In this document: positions 14,797 through 23,269 of the stretch, piece by piece
Numbering within the stretch: position 1 is the stretch's first letter
Layout of the letters: each line of letters opens with the position of its first letter
NCBI GenBank assembly: GCA_017476165.1
Contig: JAFVDR010000225.1
Coordinates: 1 to 34,864, forward strand
Source: Treponema sp.
Lineage (GTDB): Bacteria > Spirochaetota > Spirochaetia > Treponematales > Treponemataceae
DNA length: 34,864 bases
Direction of reading: 5' to 3'
Notes under the pieces: model-generated
Told to the model about the DNA's origin: nothing
Seen by the model: the letters and a program-made list of their open reading frames with translations, nothing else
The model's database searches: none
Program-made: the position numbers and the translations under genes

Positions 14797-16062
14797 ATGA
14801 AAAAGATCTTATTTTCGCTCATCATCTTGATGGCGGCTTGCATTGCAAAAATTGCAGCATCGCCTGCCGCCGTCAATGTCTCCAATCTACCCAAAGACGA
14901 AAAATTCAAAGAGTTGATGATTGACTTTGACAGTGCATACGAGTCAATCAGACTTCCTGACGTCTCTGCCACAAAGTCAGAAGCAAAAGAAAAGGAACTG
15001 GCATCTGCAAGCAGACTGCATGATTTCCTGTGCAAACAAAAAAAGGCAAACTATGACATGCAAGTCTTGAATCTGCTAGTCATGCGATGCCTGTACAACT
15101 ATGACAGGGTTGGTACATCTGAAATGGAAAAGGAATTTTCCAGAATCAACAAGAAGTTTCCCAAAATGACAGCGCATCACTGGGTTTACGGCAACTATTT
15201 GATTACAGCAGGCAAAACAGTTGATGGAAAACTGGAGTTGGAAAGATACTTGGAAATGAATAACTACATGGCTAACAATTTATTCATTTCCGATTATGCC
15301 TATGCACAACTCATGTGCAACATGCCGCTGAACGCCTACTATACGATTACCAACGGAGGAAACATTGCAGAAGAAGATGTAGAAGATGTCCAACTTTTGA
15401 ACTTAATAAAAAATTTTATACGGGAAAGTTCTTCTACAGAAACTTATAAAAGCAATCAAGTTTGGACTTTCGCAAGGGAAAACGGTAACTTCAATTATGT
15501 CTACAGCACGATGCTTGGCATTTCAATTTCATGCAAAGATGAATGGAACATAAAAGTTCAGCCGTTTACATCACAAAATCCTGCTTCATGTCTCATCATG
15601 CCAAATGAACTGTCTTTGAATGGCATCAAAGTAGGCATAAGCATCCTCCTTCTCGCATATCCAGAATCAATGTATGAAGATAAAATCAAGCAACAATACA
15701 TTGACATGTTTAACATTACAAAACAAACGAAAACAAAGATAAACAATGAAGATTTTGAAAAATATGAATTTGAAGACCTTTCCCGGTACAACGATGCTCG
15801 AAAAGGAGCAAAAGGCTATCTTTACATTGCTAAAATCATTCCCCAAAAGTTTTCCGGTGCCATGTGCGAGCATGAAAAAGATTTATCAATGATAAAAAAT
15901 GTGAATGATTCCGGCAACTCTTCATATTCCAGATTTACTCCTGTTCAGGACCGGCTCAACGAACCTGTAAACATCATCATTTTCGTTGATTCTTGCAATG
16001 CATTAGCAAAACAGACAGACAAATTGATTGACGACATCTTCAGTGCCAGTGTATTTAAATGA
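14797..16062 (+). CDS. Exported protein of unknown function (421 aa)
   Basis: Not recognised. It has an N-terminal signal (MKKILFSLIILMAACIAKIA) that could be cut by signal peptidase I after IAAS, or be lipidated at the Cys in MAAC under relaxed spirochaete lipobox rules. Residues about 40-215 are helical and TPR-like (NYLITAGKTVDGKLELERYL). The last 200 residues look mixed alpha/beta and resemble a separate globular domain (SYSRFTPVQDRLNEPVNIII). AGGAG is 8 nt before the ATG. It is the last plus-strand gene of the island and converges on cstA. Whether it belongs to the export system is unclear. Confidence 0.75.
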   Translation: MKKILFSLIILMAACIAKIAASPAAVNVSNLPKDEKFKELMIDFDSAYESIRLPDVSATKSEAKEKELASASRLHDFLCKQKKANYDMQVLNLLVMRCLYNYDRVGTSEMEKEFSRINKKFPKMTAHHWVYGNYLITAGKTVDGKLELERYLEMNNYMANNLFISDYAYAQLMCNMPLNAYYTITNGGNIAEEDVEDVQLLNLIKNFIRESSSTETYKSNQVWTFARENGNFNYVYSTMLGISISCKDEWNIKVQPFTSQNPASCLIMPNELSLNGIKVGISILLLAYPESMYEDKIKQQYIDMFNITKQTKTKINNEDFEKYEFEDLSRYNDARKGAKGYLYIAKIIPQKFSGAMCEHEKDLSMIKNVNDSGNSSYSRFTPVQDRLNEPVNIIIFVDSCNALAKQTDKLIDDIFSASVFK

Positions 16063-16081
16063 CGGTTGCCCGTTTTAAAGC

Positions 16082-16132
16082 AAAAAAGACTGCGGAATAA
16101 AGCACATGCCTAACATCCACAGCCTTTTTTAT
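16082..16132. terminator. Possible weak bidirectional terminator between convergent genes
   Basis: An A-run with GACTGCGG (16082-16095) can pair imperfectly with CCACAGCC plus a T-run (16116-16130), with two mismatches and a 20-nt loop. It is located between the convergent stop codons at 16062 and 16153, where a shared terminator is expected. Confidence 0.35.
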
Positions 16133-16152
16133 TTTATTATTTTATGGCAAAC

Positions 16153-17862
16153 TTATCTTGATTTTTTTGCCTGCCTTGAGAATGTCTTTACACCTTCAAT
16201 AATAAGGATGACAGCAAGAACTGCCATTGCAGATGCAAACAGCAACTGGAACCAATTGCCCCAGTGAAAAGCATTTTTTGCACCTGCTGCCATTGCAGAA
16301 CATTTTGCAATGACAGTACGCACAAGCTGCGTCAATGTTGCAGCAAGCATGAATACGGTAGGAATGTAGAACATCTTGTTGTTCTTACCAACTTCTCCAA
16401 GCCATGCAGCTACTGCCATGAGAGCAATTCCTGCCAAAAGTTGGTTTGCAGAACCAAACAATGCCCAAATTTGAGACAGAGAAAGACCTCCGAGTGTACA
16501 GCCAATAAGAACCATCAGTGCCGTTCCGAACAAAGGATGAGCGAGACATTTGCGTATGCCAGAAGCATTTTTGTATGATACTTCATTATCTTTTAAAAAC
16601 AGCTCGCTGAACATAAACCGACTCAAACGAGTTGCAGAGTCAAGAGATGTAAGGGCAAAAACAGAAACTGCAAGTGTAAGCAGGGCATAGATCGCATTAT
16701 TCTGATCAACAAATCCGAACATCTTTGCAATACCAGTAGCAAATGCTACAGGAGGAGCTCCTTTAAATGCACCGTCAACGATAAATGTCTTTGAAACCAT
16801 GCCAACTGCAATCAAAGAAATTACACCTAATGCAGACTCTATAAGCATTGAACCATAACCTATAGCTTTTGCATTTTTTTCGTTGTCAAGCTGCTTTGAA
16901 GTTGTACCAGTTGCAATAAGAGAATGGAATCCTGAACATGCACCACAGGCAACAGTAATGAACAGAGCAGGGAACAAAGGACCTATCGACGTCTTCCAGC
17001 CAGTAAAGGCAGGCAGTTCAAACGTTGCCTTTCCAGTAATGGCAGAAAATACAATGCCGACAAGAGCAAGAGCCATCATGCCATAAAGAAGGAATGAAGA
17101 AAGGTAGTCACGAGGCTGCAACAAGCACCATACAGGTATCAATGATGCAACAGCAATGTATACTCCTATGAATACAATCCAAGCAGTTCTGCTCATTGCA
17201 AAACCAAAGTTAAGCCCAATTATTATAGAAATAATAATGCCTGCAAGACCTATAATAGTTGCAGGAAGAGTTTTAACTCCACAACGGTTTGTGAGCACGC
17301 CATAAATGACAGCAAGCACAATGAACAAAAGAGAAATCATTGCAGTTGTCTGGTTGCCAGTCGGATTTGAAACAATTCCAAATGTTCCGTCACCAGTAAA
17401 AAATGTACCTGCAACAACATTTACGAACGAAGCGATTACCAAAATCAAAACAAGGAGAGCAAAAACAATGAACAGTTTTTTTGAAGTCTTTCCCATCGAA
17501 TCCTTAATGATTTCACCGACAGACTTTCCTTCGTGACGTGCAGAAGCAAACAAAGAACCAAAATCCTGAAGACCACCAAAGAAGATTCCTCCTATGACAC
17601 ACCACAGGAATACCGGAACCCAACCGAATACAGCAGCCTGAATAGGACCGTTAATTGGACCTGCACCTGCAATTGATGAGAAGTGGTGTCCCATCAAAAC
17701 GGCAGGCTTTGCACAAACATAGTCCACACCATCTGCTTTCTCCATAGCAGGTGTTTTTTTCTTAGGGTCAATGCCCCACTGCTTTGCAAGCCATGATCCG
17801 TAAAAAACATAGCCGATGAAAAGCAAAGCGATTGCAGCAAGAATAATAAGTAATGCTGTCAT
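16153..17862 (-). CDS. cstA: CstA-family carbon starvation / pyruvate-peptide transporter
   Basis: Inner membrane symporter of the CstA/BtsT family, whose studied members import pyruvate or peptides. The 569-aa protein is almost entirely hydrophobic, with about 14-16 membrane segments. It carries the family hallmark HHFSSIAGAGPINGPIQAA near residue 60, plus GGIFFGGLQDFGSLFASARH and the later SGFHSLIATGTTSKQL. It is shorter than E. coli CstA (about 700 aa) but similar to the compact forms seen in anaerobes. GGAGGAG is about 8 nt before the ATG. It is preceded, 23 nt upstream on the same strand, by a conserved hypothetical gene that should share its promoter. Confidence 0.95.
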   Translation of the reverse strand: MTALLIILAAIALLFIGYVFYGSWLAKQWGIDPKKKTPAMEKADGVDYVCAKPAVLMGHHFSSIAGAGPINGPIQAAVFGWVPVFLWCVIGGIFFGGLQDFGSLFASARHEGKSVGEIIKDSMGKTSKKLFIVFALLVLILVIASFVNVVAGTFFTGDGTFGIVSNPTGNQTTAMISLLFIVLAVIYGVLTNRCGVKTLPATIIGLAGIIISIIIGLNFGFAMSRTAWIVFIGVYIAVASLIPVWCLLQPRDYLSSFLLYGMMALALVGIVFSAITGKATFELPAFTGWKTSIGPLFPALFITVACGACSGFHSLIATGTTSKQLDNEKNAKAIGYGSMLIESALGVISLIAVGMVSKTFIVDGAFKGAPPVAFATGIAKMFGFVDQNNAIYALLTLAVSVFALTSLDSATRLSRFMFSELFLKDNEVSYKNASGIRKCLAHPLFGTALMVLIGCTLGGLSLSQIWALFGSANQLLAGIALMAVAAWLGEVGKNNKMFYIPTVFMLAATLTQLVRTVIAKCSAMAAGAKNAFHWGNWFQLLFASAMAVLAVILIIEGVKTFSRQAKKSR

Positions 17863-17885
17863 TTTTTTTCTCCTCCAAGAAAATA

Positions 17886-18371
17886 TTATAAGCGCACAAG
17901 TTTTTTCAAGCTTGTTCCGAGCCTGTTTGCAACAGACCTCCCAGTTGAAACCTCATACGCCATTAACCTGTAGTTGCTCCATCCCCACAAACTGAGGTAA
18001 TAGGATTTTGAATGCTTGGTTTTCTTTATCTGCTGAAAAACATCTTCTTCTATTTTATCTGCCACGATTATCAGCGCAACGTCTGAATTCCGATGTCCGT
18101 AATACGGCTTTACCCGCGAAAGACCTTCGTTCCACGCACAGCAATCAAGTTCAGAGGCTTTTTCTTGCGTAAGCAAGGGAACTTCTGCAAAAAAAACGAA
18201 TTCATGAGAGTCGATATCTGCTATTTTTGCCGCACGAACAAGAACATATTGCTCTGTATGGGAATGAAATTCGGCCTCGGCAATGAACGGAGAGGCAACA
18301 TTTTCCGTTTTGATTGTGTAATACTGCCCGAAGGCTTGAATAACTTTTTGTAACACAGGTTGGAAGTTCAT
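17886..18371 (-). CDS. Hypothetical protein (161 aa) cotranscribed with cstA
   Basis: No family recognised. It is soluble, without signal peptide or membrane segment, with mixed alpha/beta composition. Notable features are a Cys pair (ELDCCAWNEG), a YYGHRNSD segment and a basic C-terminus (TSLKKLVRL). It begins about 13 nt after the predicted transcript start of a strong promoter and ends 23 nt before cstA, so it probably serves the transporter or responds to the same signal. It has no clear ribosome binding site. Confidence 0.72.
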   Translation of the reverse strand: MNFQPVLQKVIQAFGQYYTIKTENVASPFIAEAEFHSHTEQYVLVRAAKIADIDSHEFVFFAEVPLLTQEKASELDCCAWNEGLSRVKPYYGHRNSDVALIIVADKIEEDVFQQIKKTKHSKSYYLSLWGWSNYRLMAYEVSTGRSVANRLGTSLKKLVRL

Positions 18372-18390
18372 AGCCGTTAAAACGGTTTTA

Positions 18391-18419
18391 ATTATACTGT
18401 ATTTTTTTTTTATTGTAAA
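18391..18419 (-). promoter_or_regulatory. Promoter of the hypothetical-cstA operon
   Basis: On the minus strand TTTACA (18414-18419), a 17-nt A-rich spacer and TATAAT (18391-18396) form a strong sigma70-type promoter. A small CCGTT/AACGG inverted repeat lies between the -10 box and the ATG at 18371, where it could act as an operator or a 5' hairpin. Confidence 0.7.
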
Positions 18420-18480
18420 GCAAATATTGCATATTTATGCAGAAAGATGAATTGCTCTTGCAAGAATGAACAAAAGTAAT

Positions 18481-18561
18481 GTTTTGAAGCCCGTAATTTC
18501 GGGCTTCAAAACTCAGCAACATGCCTAAAGAAGCCAAAAACAAATCTTTAGAGGTTGCTGA
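18481..18561. repeat. Two consecutive inverted repeats downstream of the response regulator
   Basis: First, a perfect 13-bp stem (GTTTTGAAGCCCG / CGGGCTTCAAAAC, 18481-18512, 6-nt loop). Second, starting one base later, TCAGCAAC...GTTGCTGA (18513-18561) with an inner CTAAAG/CTTTAG pair. Neither is followed by a clean T-run on either strand. They occupy the gap between the response regulator stop (18578) and the cstA operon promoter. Confidence 0.7.
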
Positions 18562-18577
18562 TTGTTTATAAATGTCA

Positions 18578-19249
18578 CTAATCAAGTTTATACAAAACAC
18601 ACGGTCTACCGCCAGTTTCGTAATTGATGCTCTGCATGGCCGATCCTACTTCTACCATATAGTTCATGTAGTGGCGTACAGTTACACCAGAAAGCCCCAC
18701 GTGCTCAGCAATGCTATCACCGCTCGTCCATCCCTTCTGCTCCTTCAGGTATGACTGAATCAGTTCCAATGTCTTTTCCTGTATGCCTTTTGGATAGTCC
18801 TTTGCAATAAATTTTTTTGCACTAGTAATAATGGAATCTACCCGGCGCTGGTCAAGGACTGAAGAATCATGCAAGGCTGACATCTTGGCTGCAAACTTTT
18901 CCAGTGCAACCTGAAACCTTTCGTATGCAAACGGCTTTATGAGGTAGTCAATAACGCCAAGATGCATTGTGTTTTCCAAGGTAGCAGTATCATTTGCGGC
19001 AGTTACCATGATGACTTCCGTATTGAATTTCTTTTCGCGTATCTGCTTCAATGTTTCAACACCATCCATGAACGGCATATACACATCCATAATAACAAGG
19101 TCGACCTTGCCAGTCGCAAGAAATTCGAGAGCATCCGCTCCATTTCTGCAAGAACCACATACTTTAAACTGCTTGTTTTTGCATACATACTGTTCATTTA
19201 TCATTGCAACCATTGGGTCGTCTTCTACAATCAAAACATCATAGGCCAT
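18578..19249 (-). CDS. DcuR/CitB-like response regulator
   Basis: Cytoplasmic response regulator partner of the sensor kinase just upstream. The receiver domain (about 1-120) has the acidic pair (VEDDP), phospho-acceptor Asp in DLVIMDVYMPFMDG, the Thr switch (MVTA) and Lys in LIKPF. The C-terminal HTH (SGDSIAEHVGLSGVTVRHYM) is the type found in CitB/DcuR regulators of dicarboxylate or citrate metabolism. The start is the ATG at 19249 with AGGAG at 5 nt; an upstream in-frame GTG at 19267 would overlap the kinase stop and has no ribosome binding site. Kinase and regulator are adjacent with a 14-nt gap and are certainly one operon. Likely targets are nearby transport genes such as cstA, by inference. 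Confidence 0.92.
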   Translation of the reverse strand: MAYDVLIVEDDPMVAMINEQYVCKNKQFKVCGSCRNGADALEFLATGKVDLVIMDVYMPFMDGVETLKQIREKKFNTEVIMVTAANDTATLENTMHLGVIDYLIKPFAYERFQVALEKFAAKMSALHDSSVLDQRRVDSIITSAKKFIAKDYPKGIQEKTLELIQSYLKEQKGWTSGDSIAEHVGLSGVTVRHYMNYMVEVGSAMQSINYETGGRPCVLYKLD

Positions 19250-19263
19250 ATCTGCTCCTGCAT

Positions 19264-20910
19264 TCACTGCTGCTTAAAGCTTACTATAAAACACGTTCCT
19301 ATTCCAGTCTGCGATTCAAAGGAAATGCTTCCTCCAAGACTTTCAATAAGCTGCTTTGTATGGTACAAACCAACACCGCGTCCAGTGCCTTTTGTTGAAA
19401 ATCCATTTTCAAACACACGGTCCTTGATATCATCAGGAATACCACATCCATTGTCCGTTACAGTAATGAACAGTTTCCCCGGTTTTGTAAATGCACCGAA
19501 CACAAGTTCCCTACCCGTAGCCTTTCCCACGGAATCGAGAGAGATGTTCATGTTCATGGAATCAAGGGCATTGTCAATCAGATTTCCAACAATGGTAACA
19601 AGGGCTTCAGACGGCAATTGAATGTCCGAATCCTTAAAATGAAGTCCATCCTTCAGTATAAATTTTACATTGCATTCCGAAGCCCGTGCTATCTTGCCAA
19701 TGAGCAAGGCTGCGAACGAAGGATTGTCAACAGAATGCATGACCTTGCTCAGGGTTTCCCGCTGGATGATGGAAATGTTTTCGATATACGACACTGCCTT
19801 ATCGTATTCACCAATTTGAATCAGTCCCAGAATGACATGCAGCTTGTTCGTAAAGTCGTGATTGTTTGCACGCATGGAATCAACCAGATATTTTGTTCCC
19901 GACAAGTCTTCCATCAGCTTGGTATATTCCGTGCGGTCATGCAAGATTGCCACAGCACCGTTTATGTCCGCCTCCTTCATTACGGGAATGCAGTCTATCA
20001 GCAGTTCTGTGCCGCCGTTCGTCTTTTCCTGTATGCCAAAGGTGCTCTGTCCTGTCTTCATGGTGCTGCACAAAAACTTTTCTACAAATACTTTTTCGTT
20101 GATTTCATTTATTTTGTCGTTTTCCTCGCAATTGAGAATCTGCTTTGCAACGGCATTCATAAACTGCACGTTTTTTTCATTGTCAACGGCAATGATGCCA
20201 TCGTGAATCGATTCCAAAATGTTGTCGCGAATGGTAAACATGGAAGAAAAGGTGTCAGGTTCATAGCCCAAAAGCTTTTGTTTGATGCGGCGCGAAAACG
20301 TGCCAGAAATGACAATTTCAATGAGAATGGCGGCTATTGTTACGGCGATGAACAGCAATATCGTTCTTTCGGTCACCGTGCGGATGGATGTTTTGAGGAT
20401 GATTGTCATGATAAAGCCGCAGTAAGCCCCCTTTTCATCGTACAGCGCCGCATACGTCCGTCGCTGAGGACCAGAAGGTCCGTTTTCATCGACTGCATGA
20501 AACTTTTTTTCGTTTGCCAGAAAATCAGGAACGGTTCCGTCAAATTTTGTTCCGATAAGGCTGTTGTTAGTATGGTACAGGCGGACATTTTCAGAATCTA
20601 CTATAGATATGACGTCTACATTCGGAAGTTCGCTACATACAGAATTGAAATATGCACGGAAATCATCATCGGAAAGATTTTTTGTAAAACAGTACAGGCG
20701 CGAAATCAAGTCGGCAGTGTTGTGCAGGTTCTGATCTACCGCCACCGCATTTGCATTTATGTTTATGTACGCACCTCCGACACTCAACAAAATGGTAATG
20801 ACAACAATGAGCAGCAGGTGAGTTCGCTGTATTTCCTTTCTGATTGTGTTCAGAGATCCTTTCTTAACATCTTTTATAGCATTCACCCCTTTACTATAGC
20901 AGATTTTCAA
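19264..20910 (-). CDS. DcuS/CitA-like sensor histidine kinase
   Basis: Inner membrane sensor that should phosphorylate the adjacent regulator. The 548-aa order is: membrane segment (about 31-53), periplasmic PDC-type sensor (about 54-165), second membrane segment (about 180-202), PAS domain (about 225-325; ILESIHDGIIAVDNEKNVQF), dimerisation helix with the phospho-His in RANNHDFTNKLHVILGL, and ATPase domain (NLIDNALDS, DNGCGIPDD, STKGTGRGVGLYHTKQLIES). The NHDF.NKLHVI block is diagnostic of the DcuS/CitA class, which senses C4-dicarboxylates or citrate; the ligand here is unknown. The first codon in frame is TTG (20910) with a distant AAGG; a GTG at 20886 is an alternative start, so the N-terminus is uncertain by about eight residues. 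Confidence 0.93.
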   Translation of the reverse strand: MKICYSKGVNAIKDVKKGSLNTIRKEIQRTHLLLIVVITILLSVGGAYININANAVAVDQNLHNTADLISRLYCFTKNLSDDDFRAYFNSVCSELPNVDVISIVDSENVRLYHTNNSLIGTKFDGTVPDFLANEKKFHAVDENGPSGPQRRTYAALYDEKGAYCGFIMTIILKTSIRTVTERTILLFIAVTIAAILIEIVISGTFSRRIKQKLLGYEPDTFSSMFTIRDNILESIHDGIIAVDNEKNVQFMNAVAKQILNCEENDKINEINEKVFVEKFLCSTMKTGQSTFGIQEKTNGGTELLIDCIPVMKEADINGAVAILHDRTEYTKLMEDLSGTKYLVDSMRANNHDFTNKLHVILGLIQIGEYDKAVSYIENISIIQRETLSKVMHSVDNPSFAALLIGKIARASECNVKFILKDGLHFKDSDIQLPSEALVTIVGNLIDNALDSMNMNISLDSVGKATGRELVFGAFTKPGKLFITVTDNGCGIPDDIKDRVFENGFSTKGTGRGVGLYHTKQLIESLGGSISFESQTGIGTCFIVSFKQQ

Positions 20911-20981
20911 TTTTTCAAAACCTTTTTTAACTAAAAAAATCTCTGCAAAAAAGAAATTTATTTTTTATATTTCAAAAAAAA

Positions 20982-21009
20982 TTGTATTTTTTTGCCAAAA
21001 CGATATGAT
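20982..21009 (+). promoter_or_regulatory. Promoter of the SemiSWEET-SGNH gene
   Basis: TTGTAT (20982-20987), a 16-nt spacer and TATGAT (21004-21009) give a plausible sigma70 promoter, with a transcript start near 21016 and a leader of roughly 48 nt. It lies in the very AT-rich divergent region shared with the sensor kinase gene; no clear -10 is visible for the kinase direction. Confidence 0.55.
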
Positions 21010-21063
21010 AAAGACAGTTTGAAACAAGAGCAGGAGCAAGGGCTTCTGTTCTGGAGGAATAAA

Positions 21064-21936
21064 ATGGGATCACTATTTGAAACAGGTATGTTGGTATGCT
21101 TTGGATTTTCTTGGCCACTCAATGTCATCAAAGCATATAAAGCAAAATCGGCAAAAGGAACAAGCCTTGCCTTCATCCTTTTGATTATCACTGGCTATGT
21201 GGCTGGCATTACGGCAAAAATCATCAACCACCAGATGAATTACGTTTTGCTCGTATACTTCTTGAACCTTGTAATCGTATTGACAAATTTGGCTATATAT
21301 TTCAGAAATCGTTCATTAGACAGGAGGACAGAAACCATGTTCAGAACAAACAATGAAGAAAGTGATGCAGTAATCCTTTTCGGAGGTGCCGCAGACAAAG
21401 AGATTCCCGTTGCAGAAATTGCCCAGAACTATGAGTTCAATTTCAAGATGTACAACAGGAGTTCCTACACCCTTTCCCTTAAAGATGCAAAAAAAATCTT
21501 TACCGAACAGGTTGAATCTTTGCGTCCAGAAGCTGTAATTCTGCACATTGGAGCAAACGACACTGATTTGTTCAAGAGGAACTCTGCAGAATTCGACATA
21601 AAGTACATTGACTTGATTTCTTTCATCAAGCAGTCCAACAAGAACAGAAGAATTGCCCTTGTATCAAACATTGACAGCACAAACCACCATGCATTTGACG
21701 AAATGAACCGCCACATCAAGGCAATTGCAGATTCCGAGCACTGCATTTTTGTAGACATTGACAATGCAAAGCTGTGGAATCCAGAAGCTACAAAGGAACT
21801 TATGTCCTTCATGTACAATCTTGGTTTCGACCAGCCGCTCAACATCAAGAAACCTTTGGGCGACATTTCAGAAATCCTTTATAGCTATGCATACCAAAAC
21901 GGCATTCTGCATGCTGTTGAAAGCAAGGCTGTCTGA
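21064..21936 (+). CDS. Fusion of a SemiSWEET/PQ-loop membrane domain and a degenerate SGNH-like domain
   Basis: The 290-aa protein starts at the ATG at 21064, which has GGAGG at 6 nt; earlier in-frame codons lack one. Residues 1-85 form a three-helix PQ-loop domain (GFSWPLNVIKAYKAKSAKGT is close to the SemiSWEET consensus), a class of small sugar transporters that dimerise. After a short basic linker, residues about 100-285 resemble an SGNH/GDSL hydrolase: strand AVILFGGAAD at the block I place, YNRSSYTLSLKDA, and block III LHIGANDTD. The block I Ser (GDS) and the final D-x-x-H are not seen, so esterase activity is doubtful. A sensor or sugar-binding role is possible. Gene is monocistronic. 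Confidence 0.75.
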   Translation: MGSLFETGMLVCFGFSWPLNVIKAYKAKSAKGTSLAFILLIITGYVAGITAKIINHQMNYVLLVYFLNLVIVLTNLAIYFRNRSLDRRTETMFRTNNEESDAVILFGGAADKEIPVAEIAQNYEFNFKMYNRSSYTLSLKDAKKIFTEQVESLRPEAVILHIGANDTDLFKRNSAEFDIKYIDLISFIKQSNKNRRIALVSNIDSTNHHAFDEMNRHIKAIADSEHCIFVDIDNAKLWNPEATKELMSFMYNLGFDQPLNIKKPLGDISEILYSYAYQNGILHAVESKAV

Positions 21937-21956
21937 TACACAAATCCATTTCCCAC

Positions 21957-21990
21957 AAAAAAGCTTTCCTTATCACAGGAAAGCTTTTTT
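21957..21990. terminator. Bidirectional intrinsic terminator
   Basis: A perfect 14-bp stem (AAAAAAGCTTTCCT / AGGAAAGCTTTTTT) with a 6-nt loop lies between the convergent stops at 21936 and 22004. The A/T runs at the stem base give a U-tract in both directions, so it should end both the SemiSWEET gene and the long polyene operon. Confidence 0.9.
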
Positions 21991-22003
21991 TATTGCCAGC
22001 AAT

Positions 22004-23269
22004 TTATAGCTTGCTGAATATAAGAGAGCTATTTATTCCTCCGAATGCGAAGTTGTTCGACATGACATACTGTGCATCAATTGCACGTCCCTGTCCTTTT
22101 ATGTAATCCAAAGCACCGCACTCTTCGTCAACCTGCTCAAGATTTAACGTCGGATGAAACCAGCCTTCGTTCATCATGTTCACCGTGCACCATGCTTCAA
22201 TGCAGCCACATGCACCAAGCGTATGCCCAATAAAGCTTTTTGTCGAGCTAATGGGAATTGCCCTCTGAAACACGGAATATGTTGCCTGAGTTTCGGCAAT
22301 GTCTCCGGCATGGGTTGCCGTTCCATGGGCATTCACATAAGCAATGACATCTTTATCAATGCCAGCATCACGAATGGCAAGCAACATTGCCTGAGCCATC
22401 GTTTCTCGGTTTGGATTTGTAATGTGGGTTCCGTCCGCATTCGTTCCAAATCCAGCAACTTCTGCATACAATGTAGCGCCACGTTTTACGGCATGTTCCA
22501 TGTCTTCCAGAACAAGAGAGCCGGCACCTTCGCCAATGACTAGTCCATCCCTATCCTTGTCGAATGGGCGAGGCTCTTTGCCTGGCGTTTCGTTCAATAT
22601 AGCAGTTGCCCCCATAGTATCAAATACAGCAGCATCTGGTGAAACCAGTTCTTCTGCACCACCGGCAATCATCATGTCCTGCATGCCGTTTGCAATCGCC
22701 TCATAGGCATAGCCTATGGACTGGCTGCCCGATGTGCATGCAGTATTCGTTGTAATTATCCTTCCGCGGATGCCATAGTAAACGCTCAGGTTTGCAGCAC
22801 ACGTCTGAGGCATACACTTTATGTATGTCTGCGAATCTATTTTTGACGTATCATTGTTTTCAATCATTGCATACAGAGCCATAATAGAGTCCATGCTCCC
22901 CATGCAGGAACCATACGCTATACCCGTTCTGCCCTCATGCAGTTCATCCAAAACAACACCATCATTATTCATGAGACCAGCCATCTTCAACGCTCGGTCC
23001 GTTGCAACCAGAGAAAGCAATGCAACCCTGCCCATTCCGCGAATCTTTTTTCGAGGATACTGAGGCAGTTCCTTTTGATACGGACAAGCTAAACGCGTAT
23101 TCATCAAAGGGAAAGCATCCCAATCCTTCATGTACACGACACAATTTTTGCCAGACCGCAAGGTCGTAAATGCTTCTTGCCAATCATCGCCCAGCGCACT
23201 CACCATGCCGCCGCCTGTAATTACGACACGACGTTTTCCATCGTGCCTGATATATGCTTCAGAACTCAT
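22004..23269 (-). CDS. FabF-like beta-ketoacyl-ACP synthase, last gene of the aryl-polyene operon
   Basis: Condensing enzyme for polyene chain building. The 421-aa thiolase-fold protein has all three catalytic residues: Cys178 in TNTACTSGSQS, His in NAHGTATHAGD and His in SFIGHTLGACG. It is therefore an active ketosynthase rather than a chain-length factor. Its position, directly after the ketoreductase at the end of the operon, matches the last ketosynthase (ApeR position) in known aryl-polyene clusters. The ATG overlaps the ketoreductase stop (ATGA), which indicates translational coupling. The gene ends just before the bidirectional terminator. Confidence 0.93.
   Translation of the reverse strand: MSSEAYIRHDGKRRVVITGGGMVSALGDDWQEAFTTLRSGKNCVVYMKDWDAFPLMNTRLACPYQKELPQYPRKKIRGMGRVALLSLVATDRALKMAGLMNNDGVVLDELHEGRTGIAYGSCMGSMDSIMALYAMIENNDTSKIDSQTYIKCMPQTCAANLSVYYGIRGRIITTNTACTSGSQSIGYAYEAIANGMQDMMIAGGAEELVSPDAAVFDTMGATAILNETPGKEPRPFDKDRDGLVIGEGAGSLVLEDMEHAVKRGATLYAEVAGFGTNADGTHITNPNRETMAQAMLLAIRDAGIDKDVIAYVNAHGTATHAGDIAETQATYSVFQRAIPISSTKSFIGHTLGACGCIEAWCTVNMMNEGWFHPTLNLEQVDEECGALDYIKGQGRAIDAQYVMSNNFAFGGINSSLIFSKL

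Noticed and set aside
19618-20934. 438-residue plus-strand ORF
   Set aside because: Mirror of the sensor kinase gene, which has complete, well-ordered domains on the opposite strand.
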